A stretch of 64,000 nt of DNA from the NCBI GenBank assembly GCA_029717555.1, contig JAMDHS010000097.1, positions 1 to 64,000 of the forward strand, written 5' to 3'. The stretch is from Peribolospora baueri. Its lineage: Eukaryota > Basidiomycota > Peribolosporomycetes > Peribolosporales > Peribolosporaceae. The notes beneath the pieces are model-generated. The model was not told the DNA's origin. It saw only the letters and a list, made by a program, of their open reading frames with translations, and did not search any database. A program made the position numbers and the translations under genes. Of this stretch, positions 34,176 through 45,091 are shown piece after piece; within the stretch, counting starts at the first letter, position 1, and each line of letters begins with the position of its first letter.

Positions 34176-36045
34176 CTAGGAGCTCGTTTGGTGAGGTTCC
34201 GCAGGAGGCCCCTCGCCAAAGATCCGGGCCGCTGCGGATGTAACTTAACGCGCGATCTCATCCGCAGACCCATACTCACAAAAAGGACGGATAGAGGCTA
34301 GTTTCTTCCCGTCTAGCCTTGTTGCTACGCACCGACATCAGATATGACTGTAGTGTATAGCGCACTTTCAACTCCGCGGACTGCCCATATTTCTCCAGAG
34401 CAGTCCGTCTCTCCTCCCCCGTGAGCTGGATCTTCAAGGACGGTGGACCAACTCGAGAGGACTCGGAGGGACAGAGAAGGGAAGAACCCTTGACTTGCGT
34501 GGTCAGAAGAGGCGGAGGTCGAAGATCGGAGGGAAGAGAGGTACCTAGGAAGAAGGGGGTTGCCGACAGGCGGATAGAAGGAGGTTGCCCTTGACTTCTC
34601 AAAAGACGAGAGGCGAAAGTCGGATAGAGGTCGGTCGTTGGATGGAGAGGGTCGATGCCTGTAACTCGTGATCAAGACAGAGGAAAAAGTCGGAAGATGT
34701 GGAGGGATCGGTGGCATCCGTTACCTGCAATGAGAGCAAGAGGCACCGATAAGGAAGTAGTTGAACGGAAGCGAGTCGTCGAACGGAAAAACAGAGAAAG
34801 AGCTGGATCAATTGGTTTGGTAAGACTGAGGTCAAGGTGATCCTCCAGGGATGCTCTGAGTCCCTGTTATTATACGCATGGAATAAAGCTCAGTGGATGA
34901 GTAACAAGGGAGGAGTGTAACGTGCGCGCAATAGGGAGACGCGCGTTTCCCGCGACAGATACCGCCACCGTTTCCCTGGCACCGAATGAATATGCTTATG
35001 ACTACGCAGCCGCGAGCGGGCTTGCAGAGGCATTCAGCGCATCGGGGCAACACCTGTAATTTCCCTGCCTCTGCTCGTGGCCTACTTCGGTCAAAGGAAA
35101 TGGAAAGATACAGCAACATTTGGACGACATTTGACAGGATCACGCCCAAAAGGACAATAAAGACCCAGCTACCAGTTGGCTTGCCGACCGCTAGGTGTAA
35201 AACCATCCGCGGCACAGGCAGGGCGTGATAAGTCTGGAAGAACACTTGCAAGGTTTGACCTGCCCCATGTGGCCTACGTCAGCCAAATCAAGGGAACGAT
35301 AAAGTAATGAGAGGGAGATCCAAAACCTGCGTTCCCCGCGAGGAATGCCTGTCGATGCTCACAAAAGCACCGCCAGTTCCAACACCGCTTTATCTTGTCA
35401 CTGCTGGTGGAAGGGTCGTCTTGGGTTTGCGGCAACATAGATGGATCAGATCGATGTCAGAACCACAGCAAGAGAGTGTCATTGGAAGAATGAGCGCGTC
35501 ACAGAACAGAAAAGCACCTAACAGAGCGATACCAAGAAGAACAAAGATGCGAAGGTGCGCAGAAGAATAAGGGGTGGCGAAGCGCACGAGTTTTTAGCCG
35601 TAGCCTATAATCGACCTCCCAGCCAGCGAGCGCATGACCAAGGATGGGTAACGTCGAAATGTTTTACCCTAGCTGTGGACATTGCGAAGAGGCAATGGTG
35701 GTGACCCACCTGCGCGCGCCGAAGACCCACGTCATGGTGGAGATACGTAAAGTGGATCTAGATAGCCAAACTGTAAGCTTGGCGTCTACGGACGAGGAGA
35801 GACCTCCTTAAGGAAGGAGATCGCGAGCCTCATTCGATCCAAGGTGACAGGCTTCGTGACATACGTCAGGATCTGAATTAATTGGCCACCTCTACCGATC
35901 TCGGCACTGTCCACCGAGAACGAGGCCGCACTGGTTCAACTCAAGCCTTGGAGCAATTGGTCAATTAATTTAATGGCACAACACAAATTCCTCGTCATCC
36001 TTTTCCTAAATCTCGGCTCGTTCGATTCCCTACTCTAGAGTACGG
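34176..36045. other. Gene-poor island, right part
   Basis: About 1.9 kb with no supported gene. It contains the second copy of the diverged repeat, a short purine-rich tract with the word CCCTTGACTT repeated near 34,487 and 34,588, and the 3' side of the thioredoxin gene. A 65-residue frame at 35,587-35,390 on the minus strand begins with a signal-peptide-like stretch. Confidence 0.5.
35200..35587 (-). pseudogene. Diverged direct repeat, copy B, possible decayed secreted-protein gene
   Basis: Partner of 31,930-32,205. On the minus strand a short frame starts at 35587 with a hydrophobic leader (LRIFVLLGIALLGAFLF) followed by Cys-rich residues (SCCGSD, LCCRKP). It stops before the position where the donor shared with copy A would lie. 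Either the gene is dead or the splicing is different. No homologue is recognised. Confidence 0.4.
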
Positions 36046-37002
36046 CTACAGCTTCTCAATCCATTTCTTGATTTGCGGCTCAGGCAAGAGCCCGATAAAC
36101 TTGTCGACCAGCTGGCCGTTCTTGAAGGCGTACACGGTCGGTAGAGCTGTGACCTGCCGGAGGCCGTCGGTGGAAGTATCGTATTCCAGATATGGCCACC
36201 ATTGAAAGAGAAGACAATCAAATTACGCATAAGTCAGCAACGGCCAGGCTCGGGGCGCCGATCTGGTTGGCCGTCCGGATCCGCAAGAACAGTGCACGAA
36301 GACTGAGAGAAGAAACGCACCTTGAACCTCTTCGCGAGCTCGATTTCCTTTTCTGTGTCGACGGTCATGAGGTCGAACGCTTTGCCGCCAGTGAGCGAGG
36401 GATCCGAGGTAAGCTTTTCGAGGATCGGAGAGAGCATGCCTGGGAGGAAGGGAGGAAGGGAGGGAGGAAGGGAAGCGGTGCCGATGATAGACGCGGACGA
36501 AAAAAAAAAAGACGGGGCGAAGGACGGAAATGGAAGGAAGGAGGAGGATGGGAGAGATTTTAGAAATGAACTAGATCTCACGGAAATCAAAAAGCACCAC
36601 GAGAGACCGTCCCCGTTGGCTACTCACGACACGGGCCGCACCAGCTGTGGTTTGCCGCGGCGAAAATCGGAAGGAAGAGGTGATGACGATAAGCGAAATC
36701 GGAAAGGTCGCAAAGGGCGACGAGCACGACTGATACACAGAAACCTGTCCTCTCATTCCTGTTCTCCAAAACTGAACCCACTCTGCGTAGAAGTCCACCA
36801 AAACGGGCTTGTCTCCGCCCCCATCAACCCTCTTCTGAAAAGTAGCCTCGTCGGCGTTCAGGAACTTTTCTCGAACGATGCGGGTCGTCGAAAATTGCGC
36901 TGCGAGCGGAGCTCCCGTGAACCGGGGAATTCCGCGGGCAGGAGCAGTGACCCGGAGAGGAAGAGCAGCGCGGAAAAGGTGAATTGAGCGGAGGGTGGCC
37001 AT
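36046..37002 (-). CDS. Mitochondrial thioredoxin
   Basis: Small disulfide reductase, expected in the mitochondrial matrix and reduced by thioredoxin reductase. Exons on the minus strand: 37002-36782, 36644-36628, 36439-36321, 36153-36046; 154 residues. The first about 45 residues are Arg-rich with no acidic residue (MATLRSIHLFRAALPLR...QFSTTR), a mitochondrial presequence. PVLVDFYAD leads into the active site WCGPC (about residues 75-79), followed by RMLSPILEKL, FDLMTVDTEKEIELAKRF and VTALPTVYAFKNGQLVDKFIG with the cis-Pro. The second exon is only 17 nt and holds almost exactly the WCGPC codons. Length is normal for a presequence-bearing thioredoxin. Confidence 0.93.
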
Positions 37003-37221
37003 CTCGATGTCGACTGCTGCAGATGATTCCCGTTTGGAAGGAGAGGATGAGAGCCGCGCTTACCCAATGCCGTATGGCCCGTGCTCGTTGACGGACATAT
37101 ACGGATATTGCCGCAGTCTCTCGATCTCACCTTCCACCTTCCATCCAGCCAACCTTCAGCCCCATCCATCCATCCCTCCCTCACTCCATTCGTCCACTTC
37201 AAGGTCCCCCTCTCTTCCATC
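37003..37221. promoter_or_regulatory. Divergent promoter, thioredoxin / KH protein
   Basis: Only about 220 nt separate the two start codons. It is CT-rich on the plus strand near the KH gene with a CATC repeat near 37,165. No TATA box stands out. Confidence 0.5.
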
Positions 37222-39225
37222 ATGTCCGAGCGCAGAAGCAAATGGGATCAGTCAGATTCTTTGGGTCAGAGCCCTCCTCCGCCCCCAGCTTCTGGGTCTT
37301 CTCCGGCGCCTGATCCTGCGGCTGCTGGTGAGTGAACGCGACGAAGGCCGAAATGCGGTCGTGGGGCGATGTGATCGCGCGGGAGGGAATGCAGTGGCAC
37401 TGACTACCGTCCCCCTGCTTGCCTTCAATACTATTGCGGTTATCTCATATCCATCCTATTTTCTTCCCCATTCGCAGCCGCTGCCGCCGCTGCCCGCATA
37501 GCTGCCCAGTTGGGCCCTCGGAACCCGACGCCGAGCACGTACGGCAGCGGCTCGCCACCGGGCGGAGGAGCAGGGACCCCCCCGTCAGGGCGCGGTGACG
37601 GCAGGTCTCCGGAAAAGAAGGGCCCCGATGCTCACGATTCCGAGTTTACGATGGATATTGATATCAATGACCAGAAGAATCGGTATTTGTTGACCAAAGG
37701 ACAGACGCAGCAGCAGGTTGGTTTCTTACACGCCCCAGTAATATTGTAGGAGAGACTGTGTTGGGTGACCTCGTCTAAGCATTCTCACATGCGACGCTCT
37801 CTTTCTCAGCTCCACCGCGAAACGGGTGCATCGGTGACGACTAAAGGCACGTGGTATCCTGACCGCACCATGGCGACGGAGAAGGAGCCGCCTCTTTATC
37901 TACACGTCTCTGCAACAAGCCAGGAGATTCTTGACTCCGCGGTGGCTAAAGTTCACGAGTTTATGGCACAAGACCTCAACCTTCAGGACGACAGGTACAA
38001 GCGGAGGCGGGAGTGGGAAGAGCAACAGACTAGGGGTCCTCCTGAAAGGGTAAGTGCTCATCGCTCGACTCCTTGTTGGCTTCACCATCTGGTTGACGCA
38101 TTCCGTTCTCGTCACCGCCGGCATCTCAGCGCAAGTGGCCTGAAGAGAAAGTCTTCATTGGCCTCCAGCCGCTGCGCAACTTCAATCTCCGTGCCAAGGT
38201 TGTAGGTCCTCAGGGTTTGTTCGTCAAGTACATCCAAGGGGAGACGAATACGCGAGTGCAGATCAAAGGCATCGGTAGCGGTTTCATTGAGTTAGCCGAC
38301 GGGAGAGAGGCGGAGGAGGAGCTGCATTTGCACATCACGTCAGTTCTGTCTCCTCGCTTCTGAAGTTGTTCTTGATTCGGTAGGAAGGTATTACAGGCTG
38401 ACGTCGAAGTGAACGTGCTTTCTCTTTCTTTTTCAGCGGCCCGGATGAAGGAATGCTCGCTCGCGCCAAGGAGCTTGCAGAGGACTTGGTGGACGCGGTG
38501 AAGACGGAATGGGAGAAAGCGCGCGCCGCCCAGGACGCTCAGGGTATGGGAGGACCAGGCGGGTATGGTCAGCCTTATGGTGGCGGAGGGCCAGAGGGAG
38601 GGCCTATGGGCCAGCAACCGTACGGCCCCGGACAGGGATACGGACGAGGATACGGGCAAGGCGGGTATGCAGGAGGCGGTCCTGGCGGGTACGGACCGCC
38701 CGGAGGATATGGCGGTCCGCACGGGTATGGCCAGAGTCCTCCAGCGCCCGATGGCGCACCGCCTCCTCCTCCTCCTCCAGAGGACGATGCTCCGCCGCCC
38801 CCACCGGAGGACGCTCAGCCACCGCCTCCTGGTGGAGGTGGGTACGCTGGTGCTGGTGGCGCTCGCCATCAGGTTTCGCAGGCTCCTGGCGCGGCGGATT
38901 CGATTCCTGCTCAGAGCGACCAGGCCGCTTATGAGCAATATTGGAAGGACTATAGAGCGTGGGAGGAGCAGTACAAGGTAAGTTTGTACGCCCATCTCCC
39001 TTTCCCTTATTCCTTCAGTCGTTCGTTGACCTCTTCCTCGTCCTTTGCCTTGGCGATGCCCTTTCCTAGGCATATTATGGCGTAGCCCCACCTCCTCCGG
39101 AAGGAGCTCCTCCGCCGCCGCCCGGCGACAGTTACGCCTCTGGCGCCTCAGCCGCCAACGGCTCCGGGGCGACGAGGCAGGACGGCGGTCGTGGTCGCTA
39201 TGGTGCCGTGCCTCCCCCTCCTTAG
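37222..39225 (+). CDS. KH-domain RNA-binding protein, KHDC4/BLOM7-like
   Basis: Exons 37222-37327, 37478-37716, 37810-38049, 38130-38338, 38437-38977, 39070-39225; 496 residues. Human KHDC4 binds RNA and assists pre-mRNA splicing and 5' splice-site choice. Matching words: VDINDxxNRYLLTKGQTQQQ-like DINDQKNRYLLTKGQTQQQ, LHRETGASVTTKG, PLYLHVSATSQEILDSAV, then the second KH-like part KVFIGLQPLRNFNLRAKVVG, YIQGETNTRVQIKGIGSGF and GREAEEELHLHI. The C-terminus is Gly/Tyr/Pro-rich (about residues 280-495), like other splicing proteins, with PPPPPPP runs. Starts 220 nt from the thioredoxin start on the opposite strand, so the two probably share a promoter region. Confidence 0.88.
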
Positions 39226-40224
39226 GCCTCGCGGGTTGGATGGAGGTCCTGATCTGGAGTAGGTGTGGGAGGCTGGTATTCTTTCCCTTTGTCGCTCGCC
39301 GTCCTGGTTGAGTGGGGCAATGGGACCACACTTTTCCGCGTGTGACCCTGCCCCGCAGCTGACGTTCCTTGTCGGCTGTCCATCCCCTCCAAAAGCGTCA
39401 AGTTCCTCGCGATGACCGTTTGACCGACTTTATCTCTCTGTCTGACCGGTCTATTCGCTCTCCCGCTCGCCGTCGCTGTTTGTATATCGATCGAGTGCTC
39501 ACCCACGCCATCTCCCGCCCTCGGTCCGCATCGGTTCTTTAAGAAAATCATACCACACGTACACGTCGAGCTGCGAGTTGCGACATGCGTGCTCACCAGA
39601 GGCGACGACCGCCGCGTGCTATCTTGCCTTCCTCTTCCCTTTCATCCCCGTTGACTTGCACTTTGCGGTGGTGCCTTTCAGTGATTGCGTCTCTCCGGTG
39701 CGCCACGGCCACCTGGATCATCTTCCTGTTTCATGTGGGCTACCGATACGAAGGAAACTCTCCGTTCTTCGTCGCTACATCGTGATCGCGAGGATCGTTC
39801 TGCACGTCGCCTTGTCACTGCTGCCGGGCCAAAAAAAATATTGGCCAGGACTTGTCATCTCCATGAAAGAAAGTCGAAGCGGGGCTCTCCGATCCGGTGA
39901 CGGAAAGGGTCGAGAGCCACGGAGGTGGAGGACTTGCGGGGGCGATCGCCCACGGGGAAGGGGTCGTCGGAAGTGATTGACAGAAGGGAAGGGAAGGAGA
40001 TGCCGGTTCCCTCCTAGACGGACACAATATACATCACCCGCGTTCGCTCGTCAACGCGGGCGTTTCATCAGATCTTCTACTTTTCATAACCGCGGTCGAT
40101 TGTGGACAAAAAAAAAGAGACGGCATGGAGCGCTCCCTCGCTCCCATTCCGGGTACGCCATGACCTCCGCCGCACGTCCGTCCAATCGATCGTCCTTCAT
40201 CCGGCGTGGCGGGCAGCGCCGACT
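39226..40224. other. Convergent intergenic, no gene seen
   Basis: About 1 kb between the stop codons of the KH protein and SDR genes. Short frames only. An A8 run near 39,831 and an A9 run near 40,110 are present. Confidence 0.5.
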
Positions 40225-41762
40225 TCAGAACTTCTCTCTGGCCGGTCGGAGGTCGACTTCGTGAGCCCACACGCTCTGTAAGTTAGCGCCATCATCACCG
40301 AAAGGTTCAGGGAGACTTTTTAGCATCGTGGGCTCGACTGGACCGGAACGTGAAGAAGAAAGAAACATGACTCACAGGTTCTTGTTGGGAAAAGTCGTAG
40401 TACACTTTAGCGATCGAGTCCGGGCTCATGCGCTGATCGTTGCGGGGAGGAAGAAAGAAGGAGGGGGTTCATAGTGGATAACGATGGAGGAATGAGCACG
40501 AGTAGAAGAACCGTGAGTTCATGTACTGATGTCCTGACCGACCCGGCCAACCCCGTTGGAATAGTCCACACGGTATGCACGCGAGTACAAGCCACGCGGA
40601 CGCCCACGAGACATAGACCGCGCTAGCAAGGGCAAGAATGAAGAGGTGAACGGCTACCTCACCTCTTTGGGGTCCTTGACCTCTCCGAAACGGTTGCGGA
40701 TTAGCTCGGTGTTGATGGCTCCTAGATGCATAAATAGGTCATGACCATGGGACGAGAAGGCAAAGGGTTGGAATTCGGCGGCAGGAAGGACAAGCGGGTA
40801 ATGGGTTAGACGATACGGTGCGCTCGACCAAGGAACGTCTATGGACGTCCGCCGGTGCAAGCGGCCTGGAAGCCTCGAGTGGTCGCGGTGTACGCTCTGG
40901 CTGTTCACTCACCGTCAATAATAAAGTGTGCCACGTGGATACCTTGAGGATGAAACTCTCTGGCCAGCGACTGTCATGACCATGATGACAATAAAACGAA
41001 CGATCCGAACAGGTGAGTTGGAGCTGCTTGCCCGGATTCTGGCCCGAACCAACAGCGTGCCTAAAAGCGCTGTCGTTCCCTCCGCGCTCAGCAGTCGCGA
41101 GCCTTCCCAATCCTTTTCCTCACCTGGCTAAGGCCCCTCAACCCGAACTTGGGCGCAGCAAAAGCAGAAAAGCCGGCAGAGCCGCGGACGGAGGCCGTAG
41201 CACCGGTGAAGAAGAGATTTCCGCCTTGGCCGTGCTCTTTTATGGCTCGGATGACGGCTTGAGAGAAGATGACTGCACCGATACTGAAAAAGTGGCGATG
41301 GCGGGGTAAGAACGGGGCAAAACAAGAATGAAAAAAGGGAAGAGGTATACCGGACGCTTGGTCGCCGATGCCCTGGGAGCCCGACACTCACACCGAGGTG
41401 CGAAGCGCATCTTCAAAGACCTTGGGAGTGAGGTCGAGGAAAGACTTGTGCTTCCTGTACGAAGCGTTGAAAACGCCCGTTCCAATCCTCGTCTGACCCT
41501 TCCAACCTTCAGCCTCTTTGATAGCCTCGAAAGCTTTGCGCATGGAGTCTTCGTCGGTCGTGTCGGCGGGGAAGGCCTTGGCACGGTGAGGGTCATTTGT
41601 GGCGTCATTGATATGTTTCGCCAGGCCTTCGAGCCGCTCGGGAGAGCGGGAGAGGAGCGCGGCCGGGTGGCCGCGTTCGGCAAAGTAGCGGGCGATGGCG
41701 AAGCCTGTGCCAGGGCCTGCGCCGACGACGACGATGATGGGCTTATAAGAGGGCGGCGACAT
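40225..41762 (-). CDS. Short-chain dehydrogenase with Phe at the catalytic Tyr site
   Basis: Exons on the minus strand: 41762-41392, 41283-41124, 40970-40913, 40721-40663, 40432-40376, 40275-40225; 251 residues, a classical SDR length. The cofactor loop is IIVVVGAGPGTGFAIARYFAERG near the N-terminus (GAGPGTG). The middle reads SIGAVIFSQAVIRAIKEHG, NLFFTGATASVRG, and FSAFAAPKFGLRGLSQSLARE. In classical SDRs the last word is Y-x3-K; here it is F-A-A-P-K, so the catalytic Tyr is replaced while the Lys stays. AINTELIRNRF follows the usual substrate loop. It may be a non-classical or cofactor-binding-only member. The small final exons are supported by frame continuity. Confidence 0.85.
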
Positions 41763-42472
41763 GGCTCGAGTCGGCGACGATCGTAGTTGAGGGCGGAGGA
41801 TTGGATTAGCCTGTGCGAGGCTAGGCTGGCTTGGTCGGTACCACGTGGTTGGAGAGCCGGCAACTGTGGAGAGCCTGTTCTGTTCCGGGATGCGACGAGC
41901 GAGACGGCGTTGGTTGGACCAGTTTTATCTTTATCGTCCACGACCTTCTCCCGCTGGCTGTGTGTGGGCGAAGCAAACTACCTGGGACGGGCAGGGCAGT
42001 CCGACGACCGTCTCTCTCACTCAGCTGCTTCTATTCGACGTCGGCCGGTCGGATGCGAGCTCGCTTCGTTCCGCGGCATTTCGCCCGGCCGGAGGACGAC
42101 TCGGTGGTCGTTTAACATGCGCGACTCCGATGGCGTGACGTTCTCCTCGTACATGATCGATCGATCAGTGGCTGTCGTGCCGTCTCATCGTTGCAGAAAG
42201 GCAGACGAAGTGGCGAAGCGGCGAGCAAGTCAAAACGTTGCTATTGCATCCCCTCGCAAGGTCATTCATTCATTACGTTCGTGGAGGTGGAGAAGACGTA
42301 CAACGATGCCAAATGTAGAGTACAGTACAGAAAGCTTTGAAAAAACCAGAGGGAGAAAGGAGTTGGAGCGGCGCACATCAAGGCCGCCTGTCAGCACTGC
42401 CCGGACAGGAGAGGATGGCCCGCCGGGAACTGGCATCCACGGACCGCGGAAGAGTATTAGCAAACTCGTCCG
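41763..42472. other. Intergenic, SDR promoter and RING gene 3' end
   Basis: About 710 nt, head of the minus-strand SDR gene and tail of the minus-strand RING gene. No gene supported. Confidence 0.5.
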
Positions 42473-44824
42473 CTAAGGGCGGTAAGTGCTGTCCCTATCA
42501 GAAGGCAGTAGCGGCGTGCTTTCCGTCGGCAGCTCCTCCGGCTCGGAAGAGGTCCGTGGCGGTGTGGAACGGTTGGACGACGTCGCACCGGCGGAAGCGT
42601 GATAACCTGAGACGTCTGATGAGCTCATCTCGTGCTCCTGCTCGTCATCGGCCGCCTCGGACAGGTTAGAAGACGGTGTGGGGACTGGAACAGTCACGTC
42701 ACGCTTGCAGATGGGGCACTAGTGATGGAGCACCGAATGCAAAGGCCGACAGAAACATCCATCAATTTCCAGCCCTCACCCTCGCCCACCATTGATAAAT
42801 GCGGCAACTTGCGACTCACCAGCTTCTTCCTACGAATGAGCCATCCGTCCACCTCTGTCTGATGGAAAACATGTCCGCAAGGAAGGATGCGCACGCGGTC
42901 TCCGTTGACAAAATTGGACAGACACTTTGTGCGGGAGAGGACGGTACGAGGCGATGGGGTAGGGGTTAAAGTTGTCAGCGGAATCTATCATACTTGAAGC
43001 ACGTCCTAACTCGTCACCGACTTCGAATGCAAAAACTCACGATAGCACATTCGTCCGTAGAGTAATATCTCTGCTTGTCCTTCTTATTTTTGCCAGAGGC
43101 GCGTGGACGCAAGCTCGACGAAGGACCGGGCACCGCAGAGGCATCCTCGCCTTGCAGGCGGTTGGACGGCGAATCGGTCGAAGCTCCTTCAGTCGAACCG
43201 TTTGACCGGGAAAGGAGAAGACCTTGCTCGAGGTCCGCTTCGTCCTCCTTTTCTTCTCCCTTGGTCAGTGCTCCGGGATCTCTCCCATTCGAGCTCGGAG
43301 TCGAGGAGTCTCCTCCCCCACCTTGGAACTCTTCCTCGTTCCATTCCACTACCCCTTCCTCGTCATCGCCCGTCCATCCAGTCGTCGTCTCTCGCCAGAT
43401 GCGGCTAGGCAAAGCGCGAACAATGGCCTCTGGCGCTCTGTCCGCTCGACGTGCGCGGGCGAGGCGGATGCGATGTATGATGATCGTCGTGAGTGTTACG
43501 AGGGATGGCAGGAGCAGTAGGAAAAGAGCCAAGTTGATCAGGGGCCTGTGGGAAGGAATAGAAAAGGAAGTAGAAATAGGGGAGACAACGCCAAAGACTA
43601 GTTCGAGCGGGCCTGAAACCGCGCCTTAAAAACACAACAAGACGGCCGCTCACCACTCCCAGAGTTCGTCCCTGCTCAGCGTGACCTCAAGGCCGCGCAG
43701 CCTCTTCGCGGGCGTCTCATCTCTCTGGCGTTCACCAAACGTCCATTTCCCTTTGCGGCCCCGTCTAGCCGTCTTCTCATTCATCTCCGCGGCGAGCCTC
43801 TCGAGATCGAGGTAGCTGGGCCTGACGACAAACGTGCTCGGGATCTTGATATCACTCGTATCCCCCGGGGAAAACATGGTGATAAGCCGTCCAGAGTAGC
43901 TCCCGCTCTCCGAGCCGTCGCCGTCGTTGTCCCATTCATCCCCTCCTTCCGAACCATCTTCCCCCGAGCTCGGCAGATGGGGTGGGGGCCCGTCGCCGAC
44001 GATTACAGCGATCGCGCCGAGCGATTGGGCTACGCGCACTTTGTCAGCGAAGGAGCAAGATCCGCGCTCGATGAGGGCGATCCAGTCCTGTGGCGGAAGA
44101 GGTCCTCGTATCTCGGCGTCGTCATCTAAGAAGCCATCCTGAACTACCCGCTTCAGCCGACCTCCGTTCTCGTCTGTATCTTTCTCCGATGGACAGCCAC
44201 TATTGTCGACGGTAAAAGTGGGGGAAGACGAGTGGTCGGAGTGATGAAAGTGGTGAATTGGAAGAAGGTAGCCTTTGAGACCGTCCTCGGAACGGACACG
44301 CGGACCGAAGGCGGCTGGCCGAGTTAGGTAGGTAGCTTGAGTTTTCTGGTCGTCGTGACGGGAAGAGGAAGTCGTCAGAATAAGAGCGCAGGCAAGTGGC
44401 ACCCAAAACAACCTCGTCCCCAATCTAGGCAAGCAAAGATTACAGCAGCTACGAGAGCCAGCAAAGAGAAAAGATCACTACTCACAGAAACGGTAATCGT
44501 ACTCTCCCCCCACACGCTAAACCCTCCCAAAGCGAGCCCTCCGCCGGCCGACTCGCCACCCGCATCAGAGTCCCCGCCAAGCGCCTTCCGCGACCCACCA
44601 CCAAGGTTAAAAACTCCGTCGAGCCATAATGAAGGTGTATGTGTGATCTTCAGCGCCCCGACCAGGGCCGCCGCCCCTGGCTCGGCGGTCGGTCGGATGT
44701 CCTGTGACTTTGCAGGATGATGATGATAGGCTGAGGAGAAGAAAAGAGAGACAAGTAATGGGGAAAGCGAGACAAGGAGAAAAAGGCAGAAGGCGAGCCT
44801 GACCAAGACATGAAGAGGGGGCAT
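42473..44824 (-). CDS. PA-TM-RING type E3 ubiquitin ligase
   Basis: Exons on the minus strand: 44824-44486, 44345-43654, 43545-43041, 42924-42820, 42718-42473; 628 residues. Endomembrane ubiquitin ligase with a lumenal PA domain. A signal sequence (LVRLAFCLFLLVSLSPLLVSLFF) is first. The protease-associated domain follows (AAFGPRVRSEDGLKGYL, WIALIERGSCSFADKVRVAQSLGAIAVIVGD, PSTFVVRPSYLDLERLA). A membrane helix (PLINLALFLLLLPSLVTLTTIII) comes next, then a cytosolic acidic linker and a RING-H2 finger: CAICLSNF, RVRILPCGHVFH, LCPICKRDV. The RING is split over three exons. The tail has a Ser/Thr-rich segment. The second exon's start at 44345 was chosen by frame and family match. Confidence 0.9.
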
Positions 44825-45091
44825 TTTGAGCCCTGTTCGTGATGGTCGTTTGGGATGGGTGCAGGGGATGGGCGGGATTGATTAACGCGGGGGAACTGCG
44901 GCAATGCCTCAGCTCATCAACGGTGCACACCACGTGGAGCTCACGTGCCTTCCTTCGCGGCATCGAACGTCCAGCTTGCCTCGCCTGTATCGACATGACG
45001 GTTAAGGCAACCATCACCACAACCGACGACTTGGCGCACTGAGGGAAGGGAGAAAACTTTCTCTTGTTTTTCTGCTGCTTTTCCTTCCACC
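44825..45091. promoter_or_regulatory. Divergent promoter, RING ligase / SRP14
   Basis: 267 nt between two start codons that point apart. Both promoters must fit here, or share elements. Confidence 0.55.

Noticed and set aside
34276-34835. Overlapping minus-strand frames of 78-130 codons as a small gene
   Set aside because: Ser/Leu/Arg-rich, different frames overlap, and no splice arrangement or family word supports them.
36019-36032. tRNA B-box-like GTTCGATTCCC
   Set aside because: No matching T-arm stem, acceptor stem or A-box at the right distance.
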